A stretch of 64,000 bases of DNA from Xylanimonas ulmi (GTDB lineage Bacteria; Actinomycetota; Actinomycetes; Actinomycetales; Cellulomonadaceae), in NCBI RefSeq assembly GCF_004216535.1, contig NZ_SGWX01000001.1, positions 1,922,001-1,986,000 of the forward strand, in the 5' to 3' direction. Numbering within the stretch: position 1 is the stretch's first letter; every line of letters begins with the position of its first letter. This document shows, piece after piece, positions 44,086 to 53,550 of the stretch. Made by a program: the position numbers and the translations under genes. The notes beneath the pieces are model-generated. The model worked only from the letters and a program-made list of their open reading frames with translations. It was not told where the DNA came from and ran no database searches.

Positions 44086-46064
44086 TGCGCACCCCCGTCC
44101 CGGCGCCCACCGCGCACCCCCGATCGGCTGAGGACGGCGTCGCGATGGTCGCGGTCCTCACCGCGCTGGTCCTCGTCTCGGTCCTGGTGCTCGGCTCGCT
44201 GGCGCACCTGTCGGCGAGCGTGCGGCTCTCGCGCGTGGAGCAGGACCGCACGGCGGCCGAGGCGGCGGCCCGCTCGGGGGTCAGCGACTTCCTGTCCCGG
44301 ATGCGGATCGACCCCGACTACCTCGACAACGCCGACCCCGCGAGCCTGGACGCCGGCAACTACTGCCACAACCCCGCCGTCGCCGGCCCGGACGTCACCC
44401 TGCCCGCCGCAGGGAGCCCGGCGACGCCCGTGTGCGCCAATCTGACGCACGTCACGCCTTACGGCTGGGTCGCCGTCGAGCACGGCCGCGCCGCGTCGCC
44501 CGAGACGCCGTCGTTCCACTACCGCGTGGTGCGGCACGACACCGCGCAGCGGGAAATCCTGTTGGAGTCCGTGGGTCGCGCGCGCGACGAGTTCCGGACG
44601 CTCCAGGCGCGCATCGCCCTGCCGTCGAGCGCCGACTACGTCTACTTCAGCGACTACGAGCTCGCCGACCCGCATGACCCGATCTTCTACCCCGAGAACG
44701 TGGTCTACCCAGGGACGCAGACCACGTCGGCGGCCTGCGGCGGCCTGGGTCCTGAGAGCGACCAGCTCTCGTACGCCTGGGACCCCACCCCGCCCGCACC
44801 CCGGACCTACTTCATCCATGGCGACCGCGGCAACGTCGAACAGCCGTGCTTAGTCCGCGCGTTCTCCGCGACCGACGTATTGACCGGGAAGGTGCACTCC
44901 AACGACACGATCCTCGCCAAGGCAGGTGTGACACTCGGCTACCTCTCAACGTCGCACCCGGGATGCGCGAGCGCCGACCCGTCGGACGGAGCCACCTGGA
45001 GCCGTTGTGTGGACATCCCGGCCTCCGCGAGCCTGAAGCTCTTGGGTCCACCGACGTACGTGCCAGAGCCACTGGCCATGCCGAGCGTCGTGAAGGTCGA
45101 CGAGTTGTCCGAGACCGTCGGCTGCCGGTACGCGGGCGTCACCCGGATCGTCGTCAAAGGCCCCACAATGACCGTTTGGAGCAAGGGCACCAAGGAGTCC
45201 CGCCCAGCATGCGGTCAGCCGGGAACCGGCCCCGGCCAGCTCGGCAGCAAGGACGGCGCCACGGTCGCGCTTCCCGCCGAGGGACTGGTCTATGTCGACG
45301 ACGCGACCGGCGTGTCGGGGACCCTCATCTCGGGTGGGCTCGGCGGACCCGCCGGGCGGGAGCTCCCCCTCGGGACGTACACGGGTCAGAAGCCCAAGCC
45401 TGGCGCCACGTACCTCTGGGACATCACCTTCGACGCGTCGCTCAAGTACGCCAGCCTCGGCAACCTCCTGGTTGAGGGCATCGTCGACGGGCAGGTGACA
45501 TTCGCGGCGGCGAAGTCCGTCGTGATCACGGGCGACGTCCTGCTCCAGGGTGGGCGGCAGGGCGACGACGTCGTCGGAATCGTCGCGGGCACCTCCATCG
45601 AGGTGTTCCGGCCGTTCGTGGCGAGATTCGACGCACAGAACTGCGAGCACACCTGCGTGTGGTCCGACAACATGGACCCCAAACTGGTCGAGGGGTGGCC
45701 CTCTCGCTATGCCGACCCGTCGACGGGGGTCGTGAGCCCGGCCAAGGGAGTCCAGGTGGCCGCGGCGATGCTCGCGCTCAACGGCTCGCTGCGCCTCCAG
45801 GAGTGGCGGTCCGGGTGGAAGCCAAACCCGACATACCGGGGCGAGGTGCTGAACGTCTTCGGGTCGATCGCCCAGCGATTCCACGGCGAGACCGCCGGCC
45901 GTGACAGTCAGGGGCGCCCGGTCACGGGGTACACCAAGGTGTTCGAGTACGACCCCCGATTGGCCAATGGCCTGCGGCCTCCACACTTCCCCGTCCTCGC
46001 CAATGGGGAGTGGACCGTGACCTCGATCGGGGAGCAGCCGACCAACGCCGCGTCGCAGCCCTGA
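44085..46064 (+). CDS. Large PilX-like pilus protein, putative tip adhesin
   Basis: A 659-residue protein. The N-terminus EDGVAMVAVLTALVLVSVLVLGSLAHL is a PilX-type hydrophobic helix with a possible cleavage site after Gly18, but it lacks Glu5. The large extracellular part is beta-rich, with several Cys residues and no family I can name; length is far above ordinary PilX (~170-200 aa), like the PilY1/PilX-type tip proteins. Codon use in ~44820-45550 is less G/C-biased, with a rare TTA Leu codon at 44850-44852 (residue 256). ATG 44085 overlaps the previous stop. It probably forms or carries the pilus tip. Confidence 0.78.
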   Translation: MRTPVPAPTAHPRSAEDGVAMVAVLTALVLVSVLVLGSLAHLSASVRLSRVEQDRTAAEAAARSGVSDFLSRMRIDPDYLDNADPASLDAGNYCHNPAVAGPDVTLPAAGSPATPVCANLTHVTPYGWVAVEHGRAASPETPSFHYRVVRHDTAQREILLESVGRARDEFRTLQARIALPSSADYVYFSDYELADPHDPIFYPENVVYPGTQTTSAACGGLGPESDQLSYAWDPTPPAPRTYFIHGDRGNVEQPCLVRAFSATDVLTGKVHSNDTILAKAGVTLGYLSTSHPGCASADPSDGATWSRCVDIPASASLKLLGPPTYVPEPLAMPSVVKVDELSETVGCRYAGVTRIVVKGPTMTVWSKGTKESRPACGQPGTGPGQLGSKDGATVALPAEGLVYVDDATGVSGTLISGGLGGPAGRELPLGTYTGQKPKPGATYLWDITFDASLKYASLGNLLVEGIVDGQVTFAAAKSVVITGDVLLQGGRQGDDVVGIVAGTSIEVFRPFVARFDAQNCEHTCVWSDNMDPKLVEGWPSRYADPSTGVVSPAKGVQVAAAMLALNGSLRLQEWRSGWKPNPTYRGEVLNVFGSIAQRFHGETAGRDSQGRPVTGYTKVFEYDPRLANGLRPPHFPVLANGEWTVTSIGEQPTNAASQP

Positions 46065-46138
46065 CCAGCCCACACCGAACCGCCCGACCTCGCACGACCA
46101 GCCGCGCCCGCGCGTCGGCTCACGAAAGGACACTCGCC

Positions 46139-47197
46139 ATGGCCAGAACCCGAGTCGTCGGCCTTGACCTCGGCAGTCGGTGCGTGCGCGCCGCGGAGGT
46201 CGAGGTCCACGCCACCCGGTCAGGATCGCACGCCACGCTGCTGCGCTTCGGCGAGGAGCCGCTCGACCCCGGCGCGATCCGCGACGGGGAGGTGGTTCGC
46301 CAGGCTCCCGTGGCGCTCGCGCTGCGCACACTGTGGCGGCGCGAACGCCTGCGCTGCAAGAACGTGGTGCTGGGCGTCGGCAACCAGCGCGTGTTCGTGC
46401 GCGACCTGTGCCTGCCTGGGGCCCCGCTCGAACGGCTGAGGTCCACACTCCGCTACCAACCCGTGCAGGACCTCCTGCCCGTGCGCGTCGAGGACTGCCT
46501 GCTCGACTTCCATCCGGTGCGCGTCGACGATGACGGCGCCGTCCACGGCATGCTCATCGCGGCCCCGGAGGAGACCGTCGACGCGAACACCTCGGCGGTG
46601 GTGGCGGCGGGGCTCCGACCGGTCCGGGTCGACCTCAACGCGTTCGGCCTCACCCGGTCGATCATCCACGGGCGGCTGCGCGAGGAGGTCGTGGGCGTCG
46701 TCGACATCGGTGCGACGATCACCGACATCATCGTGGTCGACCACGGCGTGCTGCGCATGTATCGCACGCTCGCGACGGGATCGGACGACATGACCTCGGC
46801 CGTCCGCCACGCCACGGCGCTGACCGAGCAGCAGGCCGAGGAGGTCAAACGCCACTTCGGCATCACGAGTCCACCCGATGTGCCCACCGACGTCGCCCCA
46901 GGGATCGACGCCATGGCCCGACGGGCGCGCGCGCTGGGCGAGTCCATCCGCACGAGCTTCGGCTACTACGCGGCGTCGGCCGGCCGGCCCGTCGTACGCC
47001 TGCTGCTGACGGGCCGCGGCGCGCAGACGCCGGGACTGGCCCAGTACCTGTCGACCTCGCTGGGGCTGCCGACCGCGTTCGGCGTGGCTGGCTCCGAGGT
47101 CGAGGTCGCCCGCACGGCACAGGGTCATGACCTGACCGGGGACCTGCGCACGTCGCTGCCGGTCGCGCTCGGCCTGGCGCTGGGGGTGGCCGCATGA
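46139..47197 (+). CDS. pilM: Type IV pilus assembly protein PilM
   Basis: A 352-residue actin-like ATP-binding protein that recruits PilN at the inner membrane. VVGLDLGSRCVRAAEVEV is the first phosphate-binding motif, VVGVVDIGATITDIIVVDHGVLRMYR the second, and RLLLTGRGAQTPGLAQYLSTSLGLP the adenosine motif. It lacks transmembrane segments. ATG 46139 is preceded by GAAAGGACA; the stop overlaps pilN (ATGA). PilM-N-O together link motors to the pilus machinery. Confidence 0.93.
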   Translation: MARTRVVGLDLGSRCVRAAEVEVHATRSGSHATLLRFGEEPLDPGAIRDGEVVRQAPVALALRTLWRRERLRCKNVVLGVGNQRVFVRDLCLPGAPLERLRSTLRYQPVQDLLPVRVEDCLLDFHPVRVDDDGAVHGMLIAAPEETVDANTSAVVAAGLRPVRVDLNAFGLTRSIIHGRLREEVVGVVDIGATITDIIVVDHGVLRMYRTLATGSDDMTSAVRHATALTEQQAEEVKRHFGITSPPDVPTDVAPGIDAMARRARALGESIRTSFGYYAASAGRPVVRLLLTGRGAQTPGLAQYLSTSLGLPTAFGVAGSEVEVARTAQGHDLTGDLRTSLPVALGLALGVAA

Positions 47198-47982
47198 GCC
47201 GCCGCGCCACGGCCGAGGCCGCGGCGCCGAGCAGCGCGCACGCGGCGACGCCGGAGGTGAGCGAGCCGTTCGGCGGACTGCAGGGCGTCAACCTGCTCCC
47301 GGCGTCCGTGCGGACCGCGATGGCCTTGCGCAAGCTGCGGATCCGGCTCGCGCTCGTGCTCGCCGTGGTCGTGCTGCTGGTCGTCGGCGCGAGTGTCGAG
47401 CTGCGCGTGCTCGAAGCGCAGGCCCGCAGCAGGGTCGACCTCGCCACGAGCGAGACCGCGCGCCTGAACGCCGAACTGGCCAGCTACGCGCAAGCCCTCG
47501 ACGTTCGCGCGGCGATCGACCGGGCCACCGACGCGCGCACCCTGGCCATGGGCGCCGAGATCCGCTGGGTGGACCTGATCACGCAGATCGAGGCCGTCTG
47601 CCCGCCCGGCACGCAGGTCGTCGCGTTCGCCGCTCAGGCCCTCGCGCCCGCCGGGGGGTCCACGGTGGGCGCTCGGGACCCGCTGGCCACTCCCGGGGTG
47701 GCCTCGATCACCTTCACGATCACGACGCCCACGCTGCCCGAGACCGCCGCGTGGCTCGACGCCCTCAACTCCATCCCCGGCCTGATGGACGCCACCTTCA
47801 CCAACGCCACGCTGTCGGACGCGTCCACCGCGCAGGAGTCCGCGCTGTACACGGTCGCCTCGTCCGTACAGGTCAACGTGAAAGCGCTCTCGAACGCGCA
47901 CGCCGAGGCGGACGACGCCGGGGGCAGCACGCAGGTCGAGGAGACGGAAGCCGACAGCGACACCGAAGGGGCAGGCTCATGA
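47194..47982 (+). CDS. pilN: Type IV pilus assembly protein PilN-like
   Basis: A 262-residue bitopic protein. The N-terminal GGLQGVNLLPASVR contains the conserved INLLP-type PilM-binding motif, then one helix (IRLALVLAVVVLLVVGASVEL), a periplasm-side coiled coil and a ferredoxin-like domain (VASITFTITTPTLPETAAWLDALNSIPGL). It overlaps pilM and pilO by 4 bases each. The C-terminal acidic tail is unusual. Confidence 0.9.
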   Translation: MSRRATAEAAAPSSAHAATPEVSEPFGGLQGVNLLPASVRTAMALRKLRIRLALVLAVVVLLVVGASVELRVLEAQARSRVDLATSETARLNAELASYAQALDVRAAIDRATDARTLAMGAEIRWVDLITQIEAVCPPGTQVVAFAAQALAPAGGSTVGARDPLATPGVASITFTITTPTLPETAAWLDALNSIPGLMDATFTNATLSDASTAQESALYTVASSVQVNVKALSNAHAEADDAGGSTQVEETEADSDTEGAGS

Positions 47983-48599
47983 ACTCCGGGCGCTCGACCT
48001 CCATCATGGCGACGGCGCTGGGGGCGCTGGCGCTGCTCGCCGCCGCCTGGGCGCTGCTGTGGTCACCGGCGCTGGCGCGGATCGGCGAGCTCGACGCCGA
48101 GCGCGAGGCCGCCGAGGCCCACCACCAGGAGCTGCGCGCCCACATCGCGCTCGCCGCGCGGGACCACGCGCAGCTCGCCGACCTCCAGACGGACCTGGCC
48201 CGCCTGGAGACTCAGTTCCCGACAGCGGTCGACCTGCCGGAGTTCACGCGCGGCCTCGCCCGGCTCGCCGACTCCAGCGGCGCAGCCGTGCGCGGCGTGA
48301 CAGTCGGCGCCTCGACGCCCGTGACGACGGCGCCGCAGCTTCCCGCAGCGCCGGACGGGACGCCGCCCCCCGCGCTTCCCGAGCCGCCGGCGGGTCTGTA
48401 CGCCGTGCCGATCACACTGAGCGTGGAGGGCGCCTTCGAGCAGGCCCAGGCGTACGCGCGAGCACTCCAGGAGGCCGACGGCCGCCTGTTCCTGCTCAGC
48501 AGGCTCTCGTGGTCGGGCGAGACCGAGGAGGGCGCGGCGTCGTTCTCGATCAGTGGGCACACCTACGTCCTCGCGCCCGCCGGGACGACGGCCCCATGA
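47979..48599 (+). CDS. pilO: Type IV pilus assembly protein PilO-like
   Basis: A 206-residue bitopic protein with one N-terminal helix (TALGALALLAAAWALLW), a coiled coil (LDAEREAAEAHHQELRAHIALA), the typical LETQFPTAVDLPEFTRGLARLADSSG, a Pro-rich linker and a ferredoxin-like end (VPITLSVEGAFEQAQAYARALQEADGRLFLLS). It is the usual partner of PilN. ATG 47979 overlaps pilN. A 47-base gap to pilD has only a 14-codon frame. Confidence 0.88.
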   Translation: MNSGRSTSIMATALGALALLAAAWALLWSPALARIGELDAEREAAEAHHQELRAHIALAARDHAQLADLQTDLARLETQFPTAVDLPEFTRGLARLADSSGAAVRGVTVGASTPVTTAPQLPAAPDGTPPPALPEPPAGLYAVPITLSVEGAFEQAQAYARALQEADGRLFLLSRLSWSGETEEGAASFSISGHTYVLAPAGTTAP

Positions 48600-48646
48600 C
48601 GGCGCGCCGACGTCACACCCCGGCGCCCCCGGGGCGGTGACCCGCG

Positions 48647-49429
48647 ATGGGACCCATCGCGCCCGCGGGGCTGCTCGGCCTGCTCATCGGCTCGTTCCTC
48701 AACGTCGTCATCTGGCGTGTGCCGCGCGGACTGTCGGTGCTGCCGCGCAGCGCCTGCCCGCACTGCGCGGCCCCGGTCCGCGCCCGTGACAACGTCCCCG
48801 TCGTGTCGTGGCTCGCGCTGCGCGGCCGCTGTCGCGCCTGCCGCACGCCCATCAGCGTCCGCTACCTGGTCGTCGAGGCCAGCACCGCCGCGCTGTTCGC
48901 CGGCGCGGCGGCGTTGACGGGTTGGTCGTGGACGTTGCCCGCAGCGCTGCACCTGGTCGCCGTCGGCGTGGCCCTGGCCTGCATCGACCTCGAACTGCGC
49001 CGACTGCCCGACCGCGTCCTGGGCCCGGCGTCCGTCGTCGGCGTCATACTGCTCACCCTCGCCGCATGGAACCCGGGCGGACCGGCTCAGTGGACGGACC
49101 TGGGACGTGCGGGCCTCGGCGCGGGGGGTCTGCTGGCGTTCTACCTGGTGCTGGTCCTGGTCTGGCCCGGCGGGATGGGGCTCGGCGACGTCAAGCTCGC
49201 GGGGCTGCTGGGCGGGTACCTGGGCTGGTTCGGCGTCGGCGCTCTCGTCATCGGCGGGTTCGCCGCCTTCCTGTTCGGCGGCGCCTTCGCGATCGGACTG
49301 CTCGCCTCAGGACGAGCCCGCCCCGGGACGGGCATCCCCTTCGGGCCGTGGATGCTGCTGGGCGCGGCCTTCGGCATCCTTGCCGGCGAGCACCTGTGGG
49401 CGCACTATCTCGCGCTGCTGAACGTGTGA
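48647..49429 (+). CDS. pilD: Prepilin leader peptidase/N-methyltransferase
   Basis: A polytopic aspartic protease, 260 residues, which cleaves prepilins after Gly and methylates the new N-terminus. The N-terminal domain has SFLNVVIWRVPRG and the zinc cysteines C37, C40, C62 and C65. The peptidase part has the acidic CIDLELRRLPD segment (Asp114, Asp122) and GMGLGDVK (Asp181). It closes the pilus operon and is followed by a strong terminator. All pilins needed as substrates are in the same run. Confidence 0.95.
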   Translation: MGPIAPAGLLGLLIGSFLNVVIWRVPRGLSVLPRSACPHCAAPVRARDNVPVVSWLALRGRCRACRTPISVRYLVVEASTAALFAGAAALTGWSWTLPAALHLVAVGVALACIDLELRRLPDRVLGPASVVGVILLTLAAWNPGGPAQWTDLGRAGLGAGGLLAFYLVLVLVWPGGMGLGDVKLAGLLGGYLGWFGVGALVIGGFAAFLFGGAFAIGLLASGRARPGTGIPFGPWMLLGAAFGILAGEHLWAHYLALLNV

Positions 49430-49457
49430 CGGGGGGCCGGTGCAAGCGCGGAGAACG

Positions 49458-49494
49458 GCCGGGGCCCCGTCCGCGTCGCGAACGGGGCCCCGGC
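49458..49494. terminator. Bidirectional terminator between pilD and tRNA-Lys
   Basis: A perfect 13-bp stem (49458-49470 with 49482-49494) and 11-base loop. It ends the pilus operon (+) and tRNA-Lys (-). The loop core CCGCGTCGCG recurs in the terminator of the second tRNA-Lys copy. Confidence 0.75.
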
Positions 49495-49498
49495 TGTG

Positions 49499-49574
<76 letters not shown>

Positions 49575-49597
49575 GCGGAGGGAAGATTACCAGCATT

Positions 49598-49628
49598 CGG
49601 CGGCGGTCCGTACATCGGACCGCCGCCG
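49598..49628 (-). terminator. Terminator of the ABC exporter operon
   Basis: A perfect 13-bp stem (49598-49610 with 49616-49628) and 5-base loop, 15 bases past the exporter stop. Confidence 0.75.
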
Positions 49629-49642
49629 TCGCTGTGGTCGGC

Positions 49643-51661
49643 TCAGGCCAGCTCGGGCTCCTCGAAGGCGCCCGAGAACTGCGACTGGTAGAGCGCGTCG
49701 TAGGCCCCGCGGGCCGCGAGCAACTCCTCGTGCGTGCCCTGCTCGACGATGGCGCCGTGCTCCATCACGAGGATGAGGTCGGCGTCACGGATGGTCGACA
49801 GGCGGTGGGCGATGACGAACGAGGTGCGCCCGTGACGCAGTGACGCCATGGCGTGCTGCAGCAGCTTCTCGGTGCGGGTGTCGACCGAGCTGGTGGCCTC
49901 GTCGAGGATGAGGATCGACGGCTGGGACACGAACGCGCGCGCGATCGTGATCAGCTGCCGCTCACCCGCCGACAGGTTCGCGGCGTCCTCCTCCAGCATG
50001 GTGTCGTAGCCGTGCGGCAGGGAGTGGACGAACCGGTCGACGTAGGTGGCGCGCGCGGCGGCGAGCACCTCCTCGTCGGTCGCCGACTGGCGCCCGTAGC
50101 GGATGTTCTCCCGGATGGTCCCGGCGAACAGCCACGTGTCCTGCAGCACCATGCCGGTGCGGGCGCGCGCGTCGTGCCGCGTCAGGTCCGCGATGTCCTG
50201 TCCGTCGACGAGGATGCGCCCGCCCTGCGGGTCGTAGAACCGCATGAGCAGGTTGACCAGCGTCGTCTTGCCGGCGCCGGTGGGCCCGACGATCGCGACG
50301 GTCTGGCCGGGGCGCACGGTGAACGAGAGGTCCTCGATGAGCGGGGCGTCCTGGCTGTAGGAGAAGTGGACGTGCTCGAACTCGATGACGCCCTCCCCCT
50401 CGACCGGGGCCGGGGCGTCGACGTCGTCGGGCTCCTGCTCGTCCTCGTCCAGGAACTGGAAGACGCGCTCGGCCGAGGCCGTGCCGGACTGGACGACGGC
50501 GACCATCCCGCCGAGCTGCTGCAGCGGCTGGGTGAACATCTGCGAGTACTGGATGAACGCCTGGATCGCGCCGAGGCTCATCGACCCGCCGGCCACCATT
50601 AGGCCGCCGATGACGGCGATGGTGACGTAGGACAGGTTGCCGATGAACGACATCGCGGGCCAGATGATCCCGGACAGGAACTGCGCCTTGAACGACTGCT
50701 GGTACAGCTCCTCGTTGTCGACGGCGAACCGGGCCTGGAAGTCCGCGCGGCGCCCGAACGTCTTGACCAGCGCGTGGCCGGAGAACGACTCCTCGACGCG
50801 CGCGTTGAGGCGACCGACCTTGCGCCACTGGACGCCGAAGGCCTTCTGCGACTTCGGGCCGATGACGCCGAACACCACGCCCATGAGCGGCAGCGAGACG
50901 AGCGTGACCAGGGCGAGCTGCCACGACAGCGAGAACATCATGGCGAGCACACCGACGACGGTCAGCACCGCGGTGATGGCGCCCGACAGCGCCTGCTGCA
51001 TGGTCTGGGTGACGTTGTCGATGTCGTTGGTCACGCGCGAGATGACCTCACCGCGCTGCACCCGGTCGAAGTACCGCAACGGCAGGCGGTTGACCTTGGC
51101 CTCGACGTCCTCGCGCAGGCGCCACATGGCCTTGACCATGACGATGTTCGTGATGAAGCCCTGCGCCCAGCCGAGCACGGCCGCGGCGACGTAGATGACC
51201 AGCACCGAGACCATGAGCTCGCGCAGGCGGTCGAAGTCGATGCCCTGCCCGGGCACGAAGTGCTCCATGGTCGCGACCATGTCGGCGATCCGTCCCTGAC
51301 CTGCCTGCCGCAGGCCCGCCACGGCCTCGTCCTGGGTCAGGCCCGCGGGGAACTGCCGCGAGGCGAAGCCCGAGAAGACGACGTCGGTGGCGCGGCCGAG
51401 CACGCGCGGCGCCCACACCGAGAGCACCACCGAGGCGGCGCCCATGACCACGACGATCGCCATCGCCACCTTGTACGGCTTGAGCAGGCCGATCATGCGC
51501 CCGAACGACTGGCCGAAGTGGTCGGCCTTGCCGGGCGCGACGGAGTCCCAGGAGTCGGAGGCGATGCGGGCCTGCTCGCCCAACTCGATCTCGAGCCGCT
51601 CCTCCTCGGTCAGCTCCGGCTCGCTCGCCGGCGCGGACGTCTCAGTCTTCTGCTCGCTCAT
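49643..51661 (-). CDS. Heterodimeric ABC exporter, consensus-site subunit
   Basis: A 672-residue half-transporter (six-helix membrane domain plus ATPase). Walker [10 protein letters not shown], Walker [12 protein letters not shown] with catalytic Glu, and switch His in IAHRLST are intact; its signature is atypical (LSAGERQL). A charged N-terminal extension (~1-50) precedes the membrane domain. ATG 51661 overlaps the upstream subunit stop by 4 bases. Together they resemble TM287/288- or BmrCD-type multidrug exporters. The substrate is unknown. Confidence 0.93.
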   Translation of the reverse strand: MSEQKTETSAPASEPELTEEERLEIELGEQARIASDSWDSVAPGKADHFGQSFGRMIGLLKPYKVAMAIVVVMGAASVVLSVWAPRVLGRATDVVFSGFASRQFPAGLTQDEAVAGLRQAGQGRIADMVATMEHFVPGQGIDFDRLRELMVSVLVIYVAAAVLGWAQGFITNIVMVKAMWRLREDVEAKVNRLPLRYFDRVQRGEVISRVTNDIDNVTQTMQQALSGAITAVLTVVGVLAMMFSLSWQLALVTLVSLPLMGVVFGVIGPKSQKAFGVQWRKVGRLNARVEESFSGHALVKTFGRRADFQARFAVDNEELYQQSFKAQFLSGIIWPAMSFIGNLSYVTIAVIGGLMVAGGSMSLGAIQAFIQYSQMFTQPLQQLGGMVAVVQSGTASAERVFQFLDEDEQEPDDVDAPAPVEGEGVIEFEHVHFSYSQDAPLIEDLSFTVRPGQTVAIVGPTGAGKTTLVNLLMRFYDPQGGRILVDGQDIADLTRHDARARTGMVLQDTWLFAGTIRENIRYGRQSATDEEVLAAARATYVDRFVHSLPHGYDTMLEEDAANLSAGERQLITIARAFVSQPSILILDEATSSVDTRTEKLLQHAMASLRHGRTSFVIAHRLSTIRDADLILVMEHGAIVEQGTHEELLAARGAYDALYQSQFSGAFEEPELA

Positions 51662-53406
51662 GCTCCGGCCTCCCCCGTGGTCGCGGACACCGTCAGCTGC
51701 GACTCGGCGATCTCGCGGTAGGTCTGGTTGGTCGCGAGCAGCTCCTCGTGCGTTCCGGAGCCGACCAGGCGCCCGTCTTCGAGCACGAGGATCGCGTCGG
51801 CGTCGGCGACCGTGCTCACACGCTGCGCGACCACGAGCTTGGTGACCTCAGGCAGCTGGCGCCACAGCGCCTTGCGCAGCCGGGCGTCGGTGGCGACGTC
51901 GAGCGCCGAGAACGAGTCGTCGAGCAGCAGCAGCGCGGGACGGCGCAGCACCGCGCGCGCGATCGCCAACCGCTGGCGCTGCCCACCCGAGACGTTGGTG
52001 CCGCCCTGCGAGATGCGCGCGCTCAGGCCGCCGTCCATCTCGGACACGAAGTCGCGCGCCTGCGCGATCTCCAGGGCCTCCCACACCTCCTCGTCGGTGG
52101 CGTCCTCGCGGCCCAGCCGCACATTGGACCCGACCGTGCCCGCGAACAGGAACGGGCGCTGCGGCACCAGGCCCAGGCTCGCCCACAGCGTCTCGAGCTC
52201 GAGGTCGCGCACGTCGACGCCGCCCACCCGCACGGCGCCCGACGTCGTGTCGATCAGGCGCGCGACCAGCGTCAACAGCGTCGTCTTGCCCGCTCCGGTC
52301 GACCCGACCACGGCGACGGTCTGCCCGGCGCGCACCTGGAACGAGACCCCGTCCAGGACGGGGTGCTCGGCGCCCGGGTAGGTGAAGGTGACCTGGTCGA
52401 ACTCAAGCGTGCCCGGGCTGGTCAGCGCGCGCACCGGCGTGGGCGACTCGCGCAGGGTCGACTCGACGTCCAGCACCTCGGCGATGCGCTCGGCCGAGAC
52501 CGCCGCGCGCGGGATCATCACGGTCATGAACGTGGCGAGCAGCACGCCCATGAGGATCTGGCCCACGTACTGCATGAACGCGAGCAGCGTGCCGATCTGG
52601 ACGCGACCGGAGTCGACCTCGACCGCGCCGAACCAGATCACCCCGAGCACCGTGATGTTGAGGATGACCATCGCGCCCGGGAACATCAGCACGAACAGCG
52701 AGCCGACCTTGCGGCCCACGATCAGCATGTCGGTGTTCGCGACGCGGTAGCGCGCCGCCTCGATGGCCTCGCGCACGAACGCGCGCACCACCCGGATGCC
52801 GGTCAACTGCTCGCGCATCACGCGGTTGAGGGTGTCCAGGCGCAGCTGGTACTGCCGGAACAGCGGCACCATCCGGCCGATGATCAGGCCGGCGAAGATC
52901 AGCAGCAGGGGCACCGAGACGGCGATGAGCCACGACAGCCGCACGTCCTGTCGCAGCGCCATGATGATGCCGCCCACCGCCAGCAGCGGCGCCGTGATGA
53001 GCATCGTCGAGCCCATCATCGCGATCATCTGGACCTGCTGGACGTCGTTGGTGTTGCGCGTGATGAGCGACCCGGCCCCGAAGTGCGAGACCTCACGCTC
53101 CGAGAAGCCGCTCACGCGCCCGTAGACGGCGTCGCGCAGGTCGCGGCCCAGCGCCATCGAGGCCTGCGCCGCCAGGCGCGTGGCGATCACCGCCGCCACG
53201 ATCTGCAGCAGCGAGACGGCGAGCATCACCCCGCCCGTGCGCCAGATGTAGTCGGTGTCTCCCTGGGCCACGCCACGGTCGACGATGTCGGCGTTGAGGC
53301 TCGGCAGGTAGAGCATCCCGATCGCGGCGAGGAACTGGAACACCAGCACCCCGGCCAGCAGCCATCGGTACGGGCGCAGGTAGCGCCATAACAGTCGTCG
53401 AAGCAC
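51658..53406 (-). CDS. Heterodimeric ABC exporter, degenerate-site subunit
   Basis: A 582-residue half-transporter. Walker A GSTGAGKTT and signature VSGGQRQRL are canonical, but the catalytic Glu after Walker B is Asp (LLLLDDSFSALD) and the switch His is Gln (VAQRVST). These are hallmarks of the degenerate partner in heterodimeric exporters. The consensus ATP site would use its signature with the Walker motifs of the next gene. GTG 53406 starts LRRLLWRYLRPYRW, with GGAG 9 bases upstream; an 18-codon longer form is less likely. Confidence 0.92.
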   Translation of the reverse strand: MLRRLLWRYLRPYRWLLAGVLVFQFLAAIGMLYLPSLNADIVDRGVAQGDTDYIWRTGGVMLAVSLLQIVAAVIATRLAAQASMALGRDLRDAVYGRVSGFSEREVSHFGAGSLITRNTNDVQQVQMIAMMGSTMLITAPLLAVGGIIMALRQDVRLSWLIAVSVPLLLIFAGLIIGRMVPLFRQYQLRLDTLNRVMREQLTGIRVVRAFVREAIEAARYRVANTDMLIVGRKVGSLFVLMFPGAMVILNITVLGVIWFGAVEVDSGRVQIGTLLAFMQYVGQILMGVLLATFMTVMIPRAAVSAERIAEVLDVESTLRESPTPVRALTSPGTLEFDQVTFTYPGAEHPVLDGVSFQVRAGQTVAVVGSTGAGKTTLLTLVARLIDTTSGAVRVGGVDVRDLELETLWASLGLVPQRPFLFAGTVGSNVRLGREDATDEEVWEALEIAQARDFVSEMDGGLSARISQGGTNVSGGQRQRLAIARAVLRRPALLLLDDSFSALDVATDARLRKALWRQLPEVTKLVVAQRVSTVADADAILVLEDGRLVGSGTHEELLATNQTYREIAESQLTVSATTGEAGA

Positions 53407-53550
53407 GGGCGTGGTCTCCAGGGGTTCCGGTGCGTGGCGCGCGCCGTCAAGGCGCCGCACGAGCCTATGCGCGCGATGCGCGCGACGCGAGGCTTTTCGC
53501 GCCGAAATGCGACAACGTTCTCCCCACCGCCTCGTCCGACGGCGGCGAGG

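Noticed and set aside
48596-48640. A 14-codon frame between pilO and pilD
   Set aside because: Too short, no ribosome site or family; probably a spacer or incidental start overlapping the pilO stop.
53407-53550. Self-complementary GCGCGC-rich stretch as a regulatory RNA
   Set aside because: Only weak pairing was found, with no promoter or terminator around it.
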